DNA from: Verrucomicrobiota bacterium
GTDB lineage: Bacteria > Verrucomicrobiota > Lentisphaeria > Oligosphaerales > Oligosphaeraceae
Length of the DNA: 6,282 bases
Direction: 5' to 3'
Assembly (NCBI GenBank): GCA_022709995.1
Contig: JAKLHU010000139.1
Span: 1 to 6,282 of the forward strand
A program made the translations under genes and the position numbers. Below, one piece after another: positions 1-5,079 of the stretch (the first letter of the stretch is position 1; each line of letters starts with the position of its first letter). Below the pieces are notes generated by a model. That model saw only the letters and a list, made by a program, of their open reading frames with translations. It did no database searches and was not told the origin of the DNA.

Positions 1-968
1 AGGTCGGCATTGCCGGCTTGGAAAGGGTCGAACGCGAGCATGGCAATCGTGCCGCAGCCGAGGCGTCGGAGGCTGAAAACCGGCCGGCCGTCGGTGCTGA
101 GCACGGGCGACGTCCCGGTCAGCGGCGTCATGACCAGAAAGTCGGGTCGCGGCCTTTTGGTCGGGAAGCCGTCGGCGTCGCGGTCGGGCTGCGGGGGGGG
201 CGGTTTCACGCCGAAGCTGCGGCAGAGCAGGTCAAGGTCGGGCAAGCGCGTTTCGGCGACGGGCGTGGCGGGGAGGAAGTCATGCAGCATGGTGTCGGCG
301 AGTTGCCGGGCGACGGCGGGGGTGGCCAGAAGGGCGTAGCCGCCTTGCATGATGTAGTCGCGGATGGCGATCATCTGCGCCGGGCTGTAGGAGGACAAGT
401 CGGGTCGCAGCAGAATCAGCATGTCGAAGCTTTGGTATTCCGCCCAATGGTCGGGAAGGTTCGGCTGGCGGATGGTCGTGAAGGTCACCGTGCGGTCAAG
501 CGCCTTGTTCTTGATGATTTCGCCGGCGCCGGTCGACTGCGTGCCGTCATCGAGGACCGCGATGTTCATTCGCCGGGTCACCGTGCCCCGGACCAGGATG
601 TCGTCCTTGTCTATTCGGACTTTGTTCTGCAGCAGTTCGACGTGGAAACGGGTGGTGTCGTTGATGACCACCAGGTAGCTGCCTTCTAAAATGGATTGGG
701 CGGGAATCGTCAGCCGGCGTGCGTAAATCGCATCGCCATGGCCGCTGTCCGGCTTGATCTGCAAGGTGACGACCGCCGGTTCGCGGTCGGGATTCTCCAC
801 CCCCCATGCCAACCGGGCCGCCGAACGCGAAAATTTGAGCTGGCTGTTGCCCTGTTTGAGCGACACCGCCGTCAGTCGCGGCGCCGCAACGGCCGGCAGC
901 GCGGCGGCAAGCAGAAGCACGAAAACAACCATGGCGCCGGAACGGCGGGGAAAAGGGGTGGCGTTCAT
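1..968 (-). CDS. Exported protein of unknown function, glutamine-amidotransferase-like domain (C-terminus beyond window)
   Basis: The frame is open from ATG at 968 to the window edge, giving at least 322 residues with consistent GC-rich third positions. I do not recognise a named gene. Residues 1-28 look like a signal peptide: basic PRR, a hydrophobic stretch MVVFVLLLAAALPAVAA, and A-x-A near 26-28, so the protein is probably exported. A beta-rich region follows (about 30-140). Around 145-225 the pattern FDMLILLRPD, then DYIMQGGYALLATPAVA, resembles the flexible glutamine-amidotransferase-like fold that is fused to beta domains in many PVC membrane or secreted proteins. Near 303-315, GCGTIAMLAFDP resembles the strand that follows in such proteins. 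No catalytic Cys-His pair is evident. Residues 240-265 are rich in Pro, Arg and Asp. No good Shine-Dalgarno precedes the ATG, and a plausible promoter lies about 80 bp upstream. Coding status is fairly sure; the function is a guess. Confidence 0.82.
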   Translation of the reverse strand, partial: MNATPFPRRSGAMVVFVLLLAAALPAVAAPRLTAVSLKQGNSQLKFSRSAARLAWGVENPDREPAVVTLQIKPDSGHGDAIYARRLTIPAQSILEGSYLVVINDTTRFHVELLQNKVRIDKDDILVRGTVTRRMNIAVLDDGTQSTGAGEIIKNKALDRTVTFTTIRQPNLPDHWAEYQSFDMLILLRPDLSSYSPAQMIAIRDYIMQGGYALLATPAVARQLADTMLHDFLPATPVAETRLPDLDLLCRSFGVKPPPPQPDRDADGFPTKRPRPDFLVMTPLTGTSPVLSTDGRPVFSLRRLGCGTIAMLAFDPFQAGNAD

Positions 969-1048
969 GAAGGGTAGGTGTCTTGTCGCGGACGTGAAAC
1001 CAAGCGGCGGAGCTGGCGGCAAATTCGCCAGAACGAGTGAAAAGGTAC

Positions 1049-1077
1049 AATATAACACCCCATCCGGCGATTGGAAA
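1049..1077 (-). promoter_or_regulatory. Candidate sigma70-type promoter for the exported-protein gene
   Basis: Read on the minus strand, a -35-like TTTCCA (1072-1077, 4/6 matches) is separated by exactly 17 bp from a -10-like TATATT (1049-1054, 5/6 matches). The predicted transcript start near 1042 would give a leader of about 75 nt before the ATG at 968. This is consensus matching only. Confidence 0.45.
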
Positions 1078-1155
1078 ACTATAAATGACGAGACGCCGTC
1101 AAAAAGTCGTCTTTGCCGAGGGGAAAAACTTTTTCATCCGGGCGTTTTGGCGCGT

Positions 1156-1192
1156 ATTTTCACGGCGCGCCTTGTTTGCGCGCCGGGAAAAT
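1156..1192. repeat. Long imperfect hairpin, not of terminator type
   Basis: Left arm ATTTTC-A-CGGCGCGC (1156-1170) pairs with right arm GCGCGCCG-G-GAAAAT (1178-1192). There is one A/G mismatch and a 7-nt loop (CTTGTTT). The T-run is at the 5' side and the A-run at the 3' side on both strands, the reverse of an intrinsic terminator. It lies upstream of the promoter of the 1-968 gene and could be a protein-binding or cruciform site. Role unknown. Confidence 0.5.
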
Positions 1193-1329
1193 CCGTGCTC
1201 ATCGGCGTCGTCGGCGGGTAAAATGAAGGGGTAACTGCCGGTTGCCATCACGTCTTGGGCATCGGCGCCATGCCCTTGAAGAAGCGCAAGGCGCCATGCC
1301 GGGAACTTTTCGGACGGGCTCGAGCTGGT

Positions 1330-2433
1330 TTACCGCTGTTGGGGCGGCGTTCCGGCGGCATGGGCCATTTTCAGGTCGCCGATGCTTTCCCGCGCCAGTG
1401 TTTTCTGGTCGGGGGAATCTTTCAGGAGCAGAAAGCCGGTTCCGGGATATCGTTCGGCCAGCCGTCGCGCCAAGTCGGCGCCGCCGATGAAAACGGCAGT
1501 CGAAAAGACATCGGAGTGCAGACCGCGGGGCGTCCGCACCGTGACCCCTGCCCAGAAATCGCCGGGGCGGCCGGTGCGTGGATCCATCAGATGGCCGACT
1601 TTCTTGCCGTCGATGATGCGGAAACGCTGGTAGTTGCCGCTGGTGGCGACGCAGTCGCCTTGCAGCTCCAAGGTGGCGGCCAGCTGGCCGGGTGAGCGCG
1701 GGTCGCGGATTCCGACCTGGAAGGGTTTGCCCGGCGCCGGTGTTTTCGCCGAGGCCATGATGTTGCCGCCGAGGTCCAAAAGAAAGACCTTGAGGCCGTG
1801 CCGGGACAGCAGGGCGCTGCTTGCTTCCAGGGCGAAGCCCTTGGCCAGGCCGCCAAAGTCGAGCCGCATGCCCGGGACCGGAAAGAAAACAGTTTGCCGG
1901 TCCTGGTCGAGCACCAGTTTGTCAAAGCCGACTTTTTGCCGGGCGGCGGCGATGTCGGCTTCGGCGGGAAGGGCGGCGGCCGGGTCGTGGAAGCCCCATA
2001 TCTGCATGAGCGGTCCGACCGTCACGTCAAAGGCGCCGGCGGTGCTGCGCCAGGCTTCGTCGGCGGCCTTGACCATGTCCCAGAGCGTTTCGGAGCACAC
2101 GACCGGGTGGTCGTGGGCCTGCTGGTTCAGGCGGTTCAGTTCGCTGTCCGGAGCAAAGGCGTTGATGGTGTCATGCAGATTCTGCAAGACGGTGTTCAAC
2201 TCCCGGAACGCATCATTGGCCTGGGCGTCGGGAACGTCCCAGACCTGGAGGTTGCAGGCCGTGTTGAAGACGAAAAAATGATATTCGTGGGCTGGCTCGG
2301 CGGGAGCCGGAGCCGGTCGGCGTTGATAGGCCAGATACGCCAGGGCGCCACCAAGGACGAGAATGACGGCATAACGGAAATAACGGCGGCAAAGTCCGGA
2401 ACGCGGGAACGAAGTCGCTGGACAGGTGGGCAT
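1330..2433 (-). CDS. apbE: FAD:protein FMN transferase (ApbE family), membrane-anchored
   Basis: The 367-residue protein carries the full set of ApbE motifs. ApbE enzymes transfer FMN from FAD onto a Thr or Ser of target proteins such as RnfG/NqrC-type subunits, outside the cytoplasmic membrane and using Mg2+. Visible motifs: SELNRLN (97-103), GAFDVTVGPL (133-142), DFGGLAKGFALE (192-203), LLDLGGN (218-224), VATSGNYQRF (262-271), HLMDPRTGRP (281-290), and the metal-site segment SDVFSTAVF (307-315). Many ApbEs are lipoproteins. Here there is no lipobox; a hydrophobic segment at about 20-36 follows RRYFR and should act as an N-terminal anchor. No flavinylation target is encoded in the window. 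The ATG at 2433 is the only sensible start, although no Shine-Dalgarno is visible. The 22-bp tandem repeat just upstream may hold its control region. The family call is very secure. Confidence 0.95.
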   Translation of the reverse strand: MPTCPATSFPRSGLCRRYFRYAVILVLGGALAYLAYQRRPAPAPAEPAHEYHFFVFNTACNLQVWDVPDAQANDAFRELNTVLQNLHDTINAFAPDSELNRLNQQAHDHPVVCSETLWDMVKAADEAWRSTAGAFDVTVGPLMQIWGFHDPAAALPAEADIAAARQKVGFDKLVLDQDRQTVFFPVPGMRLDFGGLAKGFALEASSALLSRHGLKVFLLDLGGNIMASAKTPAPGKPFQVGIRDPRSPGQLAATLELQGDCVATSGNYQRFRIIDGKKVGHLMDPRTGRPGDFWAGVTVRTPRGLHSDVFSTAVFIGGADLARRLAERYPGTGFLLLKDSPDQKTLARESIGDLKMAHAAGTPPQQR

Positions 2434-2446
2434 GGGCGGAATGGGG

Positions 2447-2490
2447 TTGGCGAAGACGGTTTATAGTATTGGCGAAGAAGGTCTATAATA
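2447..2490. promoter_or_regulatory. Tandem 22-bp direct repeat upstream of apbE (putative operator/promoter)
   Basis: Two adjacent units, 2447-2468 and 2469-2490, match at 19 of 22 positions; both begin TTGGCGAAGA. The unit length is close to two helical turns, so bound proteins would sit on the same DNA face. On the apbE (minus) strand each unit includes a TATA-rich block (TACTAT at 2463-2468, TATTAT at 2485-2490) that could serve as a -10, but no good -35 was found at 17 bp. The repeat ends 13 bp before the apbE start codon. The repetition is observed; the regulatory role is inference. Confidence 0.5.
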
Positions 2491-2555
2491 TATGGTAAGG
2501 TTTCAGGCTTTTGCCGGGACGTCTGCCGGGCGCCGTCCGACCCCGGCAAAGAACG

Positions 2556-2581
2556 GCCCGGGGCGGCGCGCCGTCCCGGGC
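2556..2581 (-). terminator. Probable intrinsic terminator of the H-X9-DG prepilin-like gene
   Basis: GCCCGGG (2556-2562) pairs with CCCGGGC (2575-2581). The pairing continues inward through C-G and G-C pairs after a single mismatch, leaving a tiny loop. On the minus strand the hairpin is followed by CGTTCTTTG, a weak U-tract. It lies 31 bp past the stop codon of the gene ending at 2612. The stem is strong and the tail weak, so confidence is moderate. Confidence 0.5.
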
Positions 2582-2611
2582 TGGATGCCAACACTGGGTT
2601 CGGGGAATCCG

Positions 2612-3352
2612 TCAATAGGATTGGCGGTAGACCCCGTTTCCGTAGTAGAAGCTGCGCACGCCGTAGGTGTTGCTGACCAGGTCGTTGACCCCGATGGATT
2701 GCGCGTGGCCGTCGGCAAAGGCGGCGTTGGCCTTGTCGCCATGTCGGAGGAAGATGTGGGAGGCATTGGCGGCGTAATGGCGGTTGTAGAAATATTCGCC
2801 TTGGACGAAGCCGGTCGGCGCGGTGGCCAGGGGACCGGCGCTGTCGGCCAGATACAAGGTATGTCTGGTGTTGACCGCCATGTGCATGTTATAGAACGCG
2901 TTGTTGACTGTTGGCCCGGACGCCGAATTGCCGGCTTTTTCCCAGCGCCAGAACGTCGTGTTCACCTCGGGGTCGGTGGCCGTCGCGCTCATGTAGAGGA
3001 AGCCGTACATGTTATAGCCGTTCCAGCCGGGCTGAAAGGCCGGGCCCGACGGGCAGTTCAGTCCCGCCCAGGCGCCGGGCCGGGTGTGAATGGGATTGTC
3101 GCCGCCGCGATACGGATGAATGGCGTTCACCCAGCGGAAGTTGTAGCCCGGCATCCAGCCTTCGTAGTCGTCGGCGTACAGCTGACAGAAAAGGCCGTTC
3201 TGCTTGAGGTTGTTGATGCACGAGATCGAACGGGCTTTTTCCCGAGCCTTGGACAGCGCCGGCAACAGCATGGCCGCCAGAATGGCGATGATGGCGATGA
3301 CGACCAGAAGCTCAATCAGCGTGAACGGTGATTTCTGGCGGGTGGTGCTCAT
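2612..3352 (-). CDS. Prepilin-type protein with H-X9-DG C-terminal motif
   Basis: The 246-residue protein belongs to the pseudopilin-like family expanded in Lentisphaerota and Planctomycetes. A short basic leader MSTTRQKSP precedes [16 protein letters not shown], with F10 as the expected first mature residue and E14 at position +5. A hydrophobic helix runs to about residue 32, followed by SKAREKAR and a Cys-containing linker. Near the C-terminus H204 and D214-G215 form the H-X9-DG motif ([12 protein letters not shown]). Residue -1 is Pro rather than the classic Gly, which as I recall is common in these PVC proteins. Such proteins are processed by prepilin peptidase and are thought to be surface or pseudopilus-related; individual functions are unknown. 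I chose the ATG at 3352 over an in-frame upstream start (3499) because AAGGA lies at 3363-3367, a 10-nt spacing, and because the promoter would fall inside the longer frame. The region 60-200 is rich in Tyr, Asn and Gly. Confidence 0.9.
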   Translation of the reverse strand: MSTTRQKSPFTLIELLVVIAIIAILAAMLLPALSKAREKARSISCINNLKQNGLFCQLYADDYEGWMPGYNFRWVNAIHPYRGGDNPIHTRPGAWAGLNCPSGPAFQPGWNGYNMYGFLYMSATATDPEVNTTFWRWEKAGNSASGPTVNNAFYNMHMAVNTRHTLYLADSAGPLATAPTGFVQGEYFYNRHYAANASHIFLRHGDKANAAFADGHAQSIGVNDLVSNTYGVRSFYYGNGVYRQSY

Positions 3353-3429
3353 GGCTGTTAAATCCTTGTGTTTAAGAACGTCGGTCGAGGTGCCCGGATG
3401 AAACGTTACCCTTTGACTTGTCCTGACAT

Positions 3430-3458
3430 ATTGTACCATGATGAATTTGAAATTGCAA
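3430..3458 (-). promoter_or_regulatory. Sigma70-type promoter of the H-X9-DG prepilin-like gene
   Basis: On the minus strand TTGCAA (3453-3458) and TACAAT (3430-3435, 5/6 matches) are separated by exactly 17 bp of AT-rich sequence. The expected transcript start near 3423 gives a leader of about 70 nt before the ATG at 3352. The MITE at 3488 begins only 29 bp upstream of the -35 box. Confidence 0.65.
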
Positions 3459-3479
3459 TACCGGCGCGTAAAAAAGCGG

Positions 3480-3619
3480 AAAGTTTGGTAATCGGTCACC
3501 CATTGATAATGGCGGTCCTAGTGGCCAGGCGCGCCAAGTAGGCGCCTCAGGCCCTGAGGCGCTCAAGCGTTGACTCCTCTATCACTCAATTCTCAATGGG
3601 TGACCGATTACAAAGTTTG
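3480..3619. mobile_element. MITE copy A with 8-bp target-site duplication
   Basis: A 124-bp non-coding element occupies 3488-3611. Its ends are perfect 19-bp terminal inverted repeats, GTAATCGGTCACCCATTGA (3488-3506) and its complement (3593-3611). It is flanked by a perfect direct repeat AAAGTTTG (3480-3487 and 3612-3619), the signature of transposition. Inside is a near-perfect palindrome (GCGCCTCAGG at 3542-3551, CCTGAGGCGC at 3553-3562, one-base centre). It encodes no transposase. GTAA tips with 8-bp duplications are, from memory, typical of IS66-family elements, so an IS66 transposase may move it in trans. A second, inverted copy lies at 4955-5079. Confidence 0.9.
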
Positions 3620-3979
3620 TTTTGTGAGCTGGGCGTGGCGCTGGCGGGCCGGGAACGGCCGCTTTGGTGGTTTGGGGTTGCCCTTCGGCAAGCGCCGCCA
3701 GACGGTTGGGGAAGGGCGGGTGGAGCCATGGGCGGGAACTGGACTTGAGTTTGGTGACGCGTCGGCGTCTTTTCGTGATGCGTCGGCATTTTTGGGGGCC
3801 GGCGTCGGCTCTGTCTTGGATTTGCTGTCGGCCGAACGGATGGGCTTCGGTTTGGACTTGGCGGCGGTTCGCCGGAACGATGTTTTTCCGGCGACTTTTG
3901 CTGTCGGCGGCGGTTTTTCGTGGCGTGCCGACTTGCAAAAAGCGGATTCGTGGGTAATTTAAGGACTTGTTGCCGCAGA
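3612..3979. other. Region between MITE A and the tRNA; possible decayed minus-strand coding sequence
   Basis: No gene can be called with confidence. One minus-strand frame stays open from about 3956 to a TAA at 3608-3610 formed by the MITE end. It has no ATG, GTG or TTG near its beginning. Its translation is basic and rich in Pro, Ala, Lys and Ser (for example TAAKSKPKPIRSADSKSK) and includes a seven-residue repeat, NADASRK then DADASPN. That comes from a 21-bp period at about 3754-3793 and keeps the frame. It could be a 5'-truncated disordered or DNA-binding tail, or GC-rich noise. The plus-strand frame over the same stretch is its Gly/Trp-rich shadow. Confidence 0.3.
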
Positions 3980-4056
3980 GCGCGCATAGTTCAGTTGGTT
4001 AGAACGCTATCTTCACACGGTAGAGGTCACAGGTTCGAATCCTGTTGCGCGCACCA
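3980..4056 (+). tRNA. tRNA-Val (anticodon CAC)
   Basis: A complete cloverleaf can be drawn. The acceptor GCGCGCA (3980-3986) pairs with TGCGCGC (4046-4052), followed by A and an encoded CCA (4053-4056). The D stem is GTTC/GAAC. The anticodon stem CTATC/GGTAG has one G-T pair, with loop TTCACAC and anticodon CAC at 4014-4016, reading the Val codon GUG. The T arm is ACAGG-TTCGAAT-CCTGT. The gene is intact. Its 3' end faces the element debris and the integrase remnant, a common arrangement when a tRNA gene is an integration target. Confidence 0.96.
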
Positions 4057-4063
4057 CGGATTT

Positions 4064-4312
4064 GTACAATTCGGCACGGTAAAAAAGTTAATTTTGAGGC
4101 TAAAATAGAGATTCGACGATTGCTTAGGGCTGTCAAGATAGGTCATTGAGGACGCAAAAAGTTGTTCCAAAACGTACCATAGCATCCCGGCTTTACAAGT
4201 TTAGTACAACTCTGAGCACAAAAAGGCCCCCAGCCAGGCACGACGCCGGCGAGGGGCCTTTTTGATTTTTGGACAACTTTGGACAACCGAGTTGTACTAC
4301 ACTTGTACAACT
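4064..4312. repeat. Cluster of G(T/G)ACAAC motifs downstream of the tRNA
   Basis: GTACAACT occurs exactly at 4204-4211 and 4305-4312 and, inverted, at 4290-4297. GGACAAC occurs at 4271-4277 and 4281-4287, within a perfect 10-bp tandem repeat TTTGGACAAC (4268-4277, 4278-4287). GTACAATT at 4064-4071 is a near match. The copies at 4290-4297 and 4305-4312 form an inverted repeat with a 7-nt spacer. The position next to a tRNA and an integrase remnant suggests recombinase arm-type sites. Repressor operators or replication iterons are alternatives. Confidence 0.45.
4220..4263. terminator. Bidirectional intrinsic terminator
   Basis: AAAAAGGCCCC (4220-4230) pairs perfectly with GGGGCCTTTTT (4253-4263) around a 22-nt GC-rich loop that can itself fold. 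Both strands present a GC stem followed by a T-run. It could end minus-strand transcription coming from the fragment that stops at 4329, and plus-strand transcription from the tRNA. Confidence 0.8.
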
Positions 4313-4328
4313 TGCAACCGGCCGCGGG

Positions 4329-4403
4329 TCACTCACCGGCGGTGGCCGGCGCCCCGGTACTCATCTTGTCCATGTACTTGTAGACGTCGCTCAGCCGGGG
4401 CGC
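4329..4403 (-). pseudogene. C-terminal fragment of an unidentified protein
   Basis: The minus-strand frame gives APRLSDVYKYMDKMSTGAP and then ATAGE, with a TGA at 4329-4331, in GC-rich codon usage. It has no start codon and is closed by a TGA at 4428-4430. The coding look ends near 4400, where a plus-strand coding frame begins, so the rest of the gene seems lost at a rearrangement junction. The terminator at 4220-4263 is correctly placed 66 bp downstream. I do not recognise the protein. It could be chance, but the peptide and the terminator placement together are suggestive. Confidence 0.35.
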
Positions 4404-4750
4404 AGATTGCCGATCTGGCCGAGAAGATCAAGGCCGCCGAGGACGGGCATTTTGCGACGGTGGCCGACCCGGCCGCCGCCGCCGCGCGTGACTTCCTGAA
4501 CACATACGGCGTCAGCAACGAGGAGGCGAAGAAGGGCGTCTATATTGGGGGCATCCGAAAAGGTGCCTACGCCGCGCTTGCCGCGGCGTAGGCACCTTTT
4601 CGGACGGACTCATACTATAACTTCTACCTTGTTTTCACGGATGATTTAGTTAAGTCCTTTTCCGACATTCCCGGGGTAGCCCGCGGAGAAGACCTCGACC
4701 CGCAACCTTCCAACTACGACTCCCCGGAGTTCGATAAAAAGGCAATATGA
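4398..4750 (+). pseudogene. 5'-truncated unidentified coding fragment interrupted by an in-frame palindrome with a stop codon
   Basis: From about 4398 the plus strand shows clear coding character: AQIADLAEKIKAAEDGHFAT, then RDFLNTYGVSNEEAKKGVYI. It ends at TAG 4589-4591 inside the palindrome at 4554-4604. The same frame resumes at 4592 and reads DSYYNFYLVFTDDLVKSFSD, then a D/P-rich tail, to TGA at 4748-4750. A terminator follows at 4787-4813. Removing the 51-nt palindrome would keep the frame and join the two halves. However, codon use changes (more TTA, GTT and CTT in the second half), so they may come from two genes. No start codon fits; the frame upstream of 4398 looks non-coding. I do not recognise the family. 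Probably part of the former mobile element. Confidence 0.45.
4554..4604. repeat. 23-bp perfect palindrome with 5-nt loop
   Basis: Arms 4554-4576 and 4582-4604 are perfectly complementary around the loop CTTGC. Each arm has TCCGAAAAGG or its complement at the outer side and a GC-rich core inside. The core flanked by AAAA and TTTT resembles a bidirectional intrinsic terminator, but pairing continues four bases beyond the T-run. Its length is 51 bp, a multiple of three, and it introduces TAG into a frame open on both sides. It may be a terminator, a small palindromic insertion, or a trace of inverted duplication. Confidence 0.8.
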
Positions 4751-4786
4751 TCATCTATTAAGTCGTGAGGGCCCGCCGACCCGCCC

Positions 4787-4813
4787 AGCCCGCCGTCACA
4801 AGCGGGCTTTTTT
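4787..4813 (+). terminator. Intrinsic terminator
   Basis: AGCCCGC (4787-4793) pairs with GCGGGCT (4802-4808) around an 8-nt loop, followed by a six-T run (4808-4813). It is oriented for the plus-strand coding fragment that stops at 4750, and lies just before the convergent integrase remnant. Confidence 0.82.
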
Positions 4814-4822
4814 GTGCCCGTG

Positions 4823-4954
4823 TCACCAGAACTTGCCGATGGCGTCGGCGGCGTCGCCGGCGGTATCGGCGTCGAGGTGTGTATAGCGTCGCTGCATGGC
4901 TTCCGTCGCGTGGCCGGCCAGACGCCGCACCTGAGAGGACGTTTTCCCGCATGC
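4823..4954 (-). pseudogene. Tyrosine recombinase (integrase) C-terminal remnant
   Basis: Read from 4954 down to TGA at 4823-4825, the frame gives SQVRRLAGHATEAMQRRYTH and then LDADTAGDAADAIGKFW. This is the end of a tyrosine recombinase catalytic domain. LAGHAT holds the last conserved active-site His, and the Tyr of RRYTH is the expected nucleophile. The upstream Arg-His-x-x-Arg part and everything N-terminal to it are absent: the reading stops exactly at the MITE copy B boundary (4955). An N-terminal integrase piece resumes on the other side of the MITE. The gene is certainly non-functional. Its orientation, pointing at the tRNA-Val 3' end, fits an integrated element. Confidence 0.85.
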
Positions 4955-5079
4955 GCAAGCGGTCAGCCATTGAACACTGAGCTCATGGAGGAGTCAACGC
5001 TTGGGCGCCTCGGGGCCTGAGGCGCCACCTTGGCGCGCCAGGCCATTACGGCCGCCAGATGCAATGGCTGACCGATTAC
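4955..5079. mobile_element. MITE copy B, inverted relative to copy A, inside the integrase remnant
   Basis: This 125-bp element aligns with the reverse complement of copy A (3488-3611) at about 103 of 125 positions by hand count. Its ends, 4955-4973 and 5061-5079, are 19-bp inverted repeats with three mismatches to each other. The palindromic core, with GGCCTGAGGCGCC, is shared. Flanks CCGCATGC (4947-4954) and CCGTCAGT (5080-5087) do not form a clean 8-bp duplication, so either the insertion is old or one flank was deleted. It separates the N- and C-terminal integrase pieces. Confidence 0.85.

Larger units (their letters stand above)
969..1329. other. Intergenic region between the exported-protein gene and apbE
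   Basis: These 361 bases hold no convincing gene; the overlapping frames lack coding character. Contents are the candidate promoter at 1049-1077, a strong imperfect hairpin at 1156-1192 and two direct copies of GGCGCCATGCC (1264-1274 and 1290-1300). No typical intrinsic terminator for apbE was found here. The size of the gap and the separate promoter suggest that apbE and the downstream gene are not a tight operon. Confidence 0.6.

Noticed and set aside
547..1050. A 167-residue minus-strand frame overlapping the exported-protein gene
   Set aside because: It is a shadow: rich in Arg, His and Gln without domain pattern, while the alternative frame has a signal peptide and consistent codon use.
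1163..1185. Hairpin GGCGCGC/GCGCGCC considered as a terminator for apbE
   Set aside because: No T-run follows the stem on either strand; kept only as an unexplained hairpin.
3488..5079. The two repeat copies considered as a CRISPR array or REP/BIME cluster
   Set aside because: Only two distant inverted copies exist, and copy A has a target duplication, which fits transposition better than either alternative.
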